From: Punica granatum
Lineage: Eukaryota; Streptophyta; Magnoliopsida; Myrtales; Lythraceae
NCBI RefSeq assembly: GCF_007655135.1
Contig: NC_045127.1
Location: 8,007,001 to 8,071,000, forward strand
Direction: 5' to 3'
Length of the DNA: 64,000 nucleotides
In this document: piece after piece, positions 60,773-64,000 of the stretch
Layout of the letters: every line of letters begins with the position of its first letter
How positions within the stretch are numbered: the stretch's first letter is position 1
Notes under the pieces: model-generated
The model's database searches: none
Told to the model about the DNA's origin: nothing
The model's input: only the letters and a program-made list of their open reading frames with translations
Made by a program: the position numbers and the translations under genes

Positions 60773-63727
60773 TTACCGGTACACACGTTCTGGAACCCGA
60801 GGACTGACCAGCACTTCGAGAGGTGAGGCCTTGAGGTTAGTGAGCCCAATAGCTTCCTCCATGTCAATGGCTTCATCCCCCGGCGCCTGAATATCGAAAG
60901 CATGGAGGAAAGAAGCGAGCGTGAGGCCTATGACTTGGAGGGCCAGTGAGATCCCAGGGCACATCCTCCTCCCACTCCCGAAAGGTATGAGGTCGAAGTT
61001 ATGTCCCCTGACATCGAAGTCCTTGTGGGTGGTCAGGAACCTCTCAGGCCGGAACTCGGACGGGTCAGGCCACACACGAGGGTCACGTTGTATCTTGTAT
61101 AGGTTCAACACAAGCTGGGTGCCCCTGGGGACAAAGTAATCCGAGATATTGCTGTCCTCAATGGCCTCCTGGGGGAGGGAAAGCGGGGCCGCAGGGTAGA
61201 GCCTTAGGGTCTCCTTGATGATTGCTTGGAGGTAAGGTAGGTTCTGGAGGTCCAATTCGTTCACTTGCCGGTCCTTCCCGATCTGGGCGTCGAGGTCATG
61301 CTGGATCTTCTTCAAGGCTTCCTTGTTGTTGAGCAGTAAAGAGATGGCCCATGTCATGGTCACCGTTGTAGTGTCTGTGCCAGCTAAAATCATTTGCTGC
61401 ATGAAACATTATACATGATTATGATCACTGATCAGTCAAAAGTAGTTGAAGCTACGGTTATCATTCATGTTTTAGCAAGAACAATGAGCTGTGTGCGCTA
61501 TGTTTGATTTTTAAATGAGATTAATAAAGAAGACATTCAATTTGGTTCTTTAAAGATTAATTTTCCACCAATCTAGTCCCTCAAAGATTCAAAATAGCTC
61601 CTAAATTTCGATTTTGTCTATCAAATAAGTTCAACTGTTAACTGGTGCGACGGAAGTTTGACGTGGACGCACAACTGAACTAACGCCGTCACGAAATAAT
61701 TTTTAAAAATCAAAACGATGTCATTTTGAAAAATTACGGGAGAAAAAAAATAAAAGAATTCATAAAGAAAAGGGGTAAAGAACTGGGGAGCTCCCCCATA
61801 TTCCCTCCCCTATCGAACAGAGGGAGGAGCTCCGGTAAAATCATCGCCTGTATATAATATTACATAAATTTTGTTTGATCATTAATTCACCGAAAAGAAG
61901 TTTTGTGTGATCATCAGGAAAAGAATAGTAATAGTTAACCTTATCGTTTATAAATTACCAAGAACAAAGACACATGCATATACGCGCTGTGTTTTTCCAA
62001 GATGTCCAAGTCCAATTTAATTTAAACACGTAATAGTTAACCTTATCGTTCATAAATTACCAAGAACAAAGACACATATATGCACTGTGTTATTCCAAGA
62101 TGTCCAAGTCCAATTTAATTTAAATAAGGCAATCTTACTTAATTTGTCAAATCATTTTCGTAAGATCCATGCCCCCTTCATCTCGTGCCAAATTAGTATG
62201 TCAGTGCCGCAGCAATTGGACAAAAGCCACTGACAAATAACAAGTGGACAAACGATCTTAGTTACGTCAAGACCAAGATTTGATAAAAGTGGAAAAAGAC
62301 AATTAAAAATGTGAGGTAGTACGATGAAGTAAATGAATAATACTCGATCAACATTTTTTCTACTTGCAGTGCGAACCCAGCTTCCAATTTGTGTAATTTT
62401 GGATGTTCAACCACGTTGTGACGTTGCAACATGCAAATTCAAGTGGCAATCTCTAGCTAGATTCAACAAGTCGCAACACAGCATGTGCATCAGTGCATGC
62501 CTCCTGTATGGTCCGTTTATGTGCACATCTATGTACTTGGTAATCTAATTCAAGAAATAGGAATACATAGATACATATATAAGTATATATAGAGATATTT
62601 TGAAGCGCGAGCATTTCTTTGAAGACAGGTTAAATGCATGTCCCATGACAAACATCAATATCTTGAAACTACAATGTAAACGTAGCATGTTTAGAGCACT
62701 GCATATTTGGTACTATATGTCACGATGCAAGAAGACTTACCATGCACGTAGCTTTGTTGATGGTATCGGAATCGTAACTGCTGATTTCTGCATCACCTAG
62801 AATAGATAACAAAACATCCATGAAGTCTTGCTCACTCTTTACCGCACCAACAGCTGCCCCGTCCGAGTTCCTCCTAGCCTTGTGCTCGTCCAACCACCGT
62901 TGCACCACCCGATCGAGTTTCTGGGCAGTCCTCTTCATGGCCTTCTCATGGCCGCCCAAGTCGAGACACCTCAAGAACGGGAGCCCATCAGACACCACAA
63001 ATCTCCCCATGAGCTCAATCCAGTCCCTCAAGGCCTTTCTCCCCCCCTCGTCGCCTTCGCCATCATCATTAAACCGCTTTCCCACAATCATCTTGAACAT
63101 TATGTTCACAGTTATGTCCCCGAACCACCTTTTCATGTCCACGAGTAATGATGATGCTGGTTCAGCCCTCGAATCACTGGTGCTAATGGAGTTCTTTTTT
63201 CGATATTCCTGATATATGTCCCTCACCGAGGTGAGAACTTCATACTCACGGACTTGCCTGAGGAGGCTGATCCGGTGGCTGGAAAGCAGCTCAAGGGTTG
63301 AGATCCTTCGCACCTGGCGCCAGTATGGACTGTATGGGCTAAAGCATACCATCGCATACTTATAGGTCAATATCTCGTAGGCCATAGTCCTGGGCCGAGT
63401 GGCGAATGCCCGGTCATTGGTGGTGAGGCACTCCTTTGCAAGTTCCCAAGTGTTCACCACCACGGCTCCACGGAGACCCAAACTGATGGTGAAGATCGGG
63501 CCGTACTTGTCGGCCATCTGAGCCAGAACCAAGTGAGCAGGGAGGGGACAGCCCAAGAGGTGGAGGTGACCGAGTAATGGCCACGAACCGCCTGCATCAG
63601 GGGCCGTTTTCGTGCCCCTGGCTAATCGCTTCTTGGTATCACCTCCTTTCCTAGTAATAAGACTAGTTATGTAAAGGAGAGATATACATAACGCAAAGAC
63701 GGTGATGAGAATGATGGACGCTGGCAT
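60773..63727 (-). CDS. P450-7: CYP82-family cytochrome P450, ancestral start codon lost
   Basis: Exon 1 is 63727-62741 (329 codons from the first available ATG) and exon 2 is 61396-60773 (207 codons plus stop), about 536 residues. At the position homologous to the P450-5 start (63751-63749) the codon is AAG. The next in-frame ATG (MPASIIL) drops eight N-terminal residues but keeps the anchor helix, and I see no other ATG in the leader before it. C-helix WRQVRR, I-helix AGTDTT, KETLRLYP, FRPERF and [10 protein letters not shown] (Cys about 475) are intact. Unusual changes relative to its paralogs are LLGCPLP for LLGGPLP, FTISLGL for FTIRLGL, FLRCLDL for FLRWLDL and NISDYF for NISGYF. The 1344-bp intron is mosaic (see 61500-61850). 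It may be functional or newly decaying. Confidence 0.82.
61500..61837. mobile_element. Left half of the intron foldback element in P450-7
   Basis: The interval matches 56985-57297 of P450-6 (GACATTCAATTTGGTTCTTT, then ATCGAACAGAGGGAGGAGCT) and stops dead at CTCCGGTA, in the middle of the element. The right arm is absent. Confidence 0.85.
61838..61850 (-). other. Orphan exon-2 start and splice acceptor inside the P450-7 intron
   Basis: The minus strand reads TATACAG then GCGATGATTTTA, the exact acceptor and first four codons of P450-5 exon 2, and then runs into the foldback element. It marks a recombination junction and leaves a decoy 3' splice site about 440 bp upstream of the real acceptor. 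Confidence 0.8.
61927..62124. repeat. About 100-bp tandem duplication in the P450-7 intron
   Basis: GTAATAGTTAACCTTATCGT to TTTAATTTAAA occurs twice in a row (61931-62027 and 62029-62124). The P450-5 intron has it once (about 51768-51870). Confidence 0.85.
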
Positions 63728-63862
63728 AGAGAGATGAGCTAACTCCTCCTTGAATGACTCCTCTTATTTTATTTATTTGATTAGTGATCGAAATATAGCG
63801 AGGGAGAACACAGATTGTGGAGAGGGAGGCGATGAAATCTAGCTATGCTCAACGACAGAGTC

Positions 63863-63869
63863 ATTTATA
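63863..63869 (-). promoter_or_regulatory. Putative TATA box of P450-7
   Basis: The minus strand reads CCATATAAATGACTC, 112 nt upstream of the lost start codon and about 136 nt upstream of the usable ATG. It is at the same place as in P450-5. 63752-64000 is the shared leader and promoter; the window ends there. Confidence 0.5.
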
Positions 63870-64000
63870 TGGAGGCTGGGCAGCCTAGGAGTATAGTTGG
63901 TTCGGTTGACTGTATATGTTAATCAACGTCTCATATGGGATGATAAATCTTCGTATTACATTGTCTTTTTCTTTTCTTTTTTTTTTTTGTTATAAGAGAG

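Overview
This window looks like nuclear DNA of a eudicot plant. It is AT-rich, with intron-split genes, several families of plant LTR retrotransposon, Mutator-, Harbinger- and CACTA-type DNA elements, a LINE relic, and a tandem cluster of plant cytochrome P450s. The P450s have the features of family CYP82: two exons split by one phase-0 intron just before the I-helix, a PDAGGSWPL-type hinge, and the heme motif [10 protein letters not shown]. The species cannot be named from sequence alone.

Genes. Seven P450 loci or relics all lie on the minus strand. P450-2 (7161-9421) and P450-5 (51073-53472) look intact. P450-7 (60773-63727) is open throughout, but its ancestral start codon has become AAG and its intron is a mosaic. 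P450-1 (1278-2120), P450-3 (12923-14621) and P450-6 (56240-59475) are pseudogenes. P450-4 (33669-33941) is a short relic. The cluster therefore shows gene birth and death in progress, probably for specialised-metabolite oxidation.

Layout. 1-16225 holds two copies of a segmental duplication: unit 1 is 1-2120 plus 5346-7027, and unit 2 is 10650-16225. P450-2 lies between them. Unit 1 lost most of P450-1 exon 1 and then took in a 3.2 kb solo LTR (TSD TGCCG) and a Harbinger-like element carrying part of a calmodulin-like gene. 16226-30858 is a decayed Ty3/gypsy element with a reverse transcriptase/RNase H relic. Nested inside it is a complete non-autonomous LTR element on the minus strand (22676-30218, TSD CATGG) with very long LTRs and only about 650 bp of interior. 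30859-37520 holds an unassigned gene-like fragment, the P450-4 relic, a LINE relic and AT-rich DNA. 37521-44474 is a stack of four nested insertions: a Mutator-like element, a solo LTR, an opposite-strand solo LTR and a Harbinger MITE, each with its own target duplication. 45108-48343 is a solo LTR of a different family. 50522-64000 is the second P450 block, with a foldback element and a short CACTA element in the pseudogene P450-6.

The main non-genic theme is one LTR family: seven copies on both strands, starting TGTGAGACC and ending GGGTCGTGACA or variants. The five copies that keep the middle of the LTR carry a 36-39 bp GC-rich minisatellite at the same internal site. Paralogous copies in the window supply empty sites that confirm several insertions. 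All coordinates and matches were read by eye; no alignment or database search was run.
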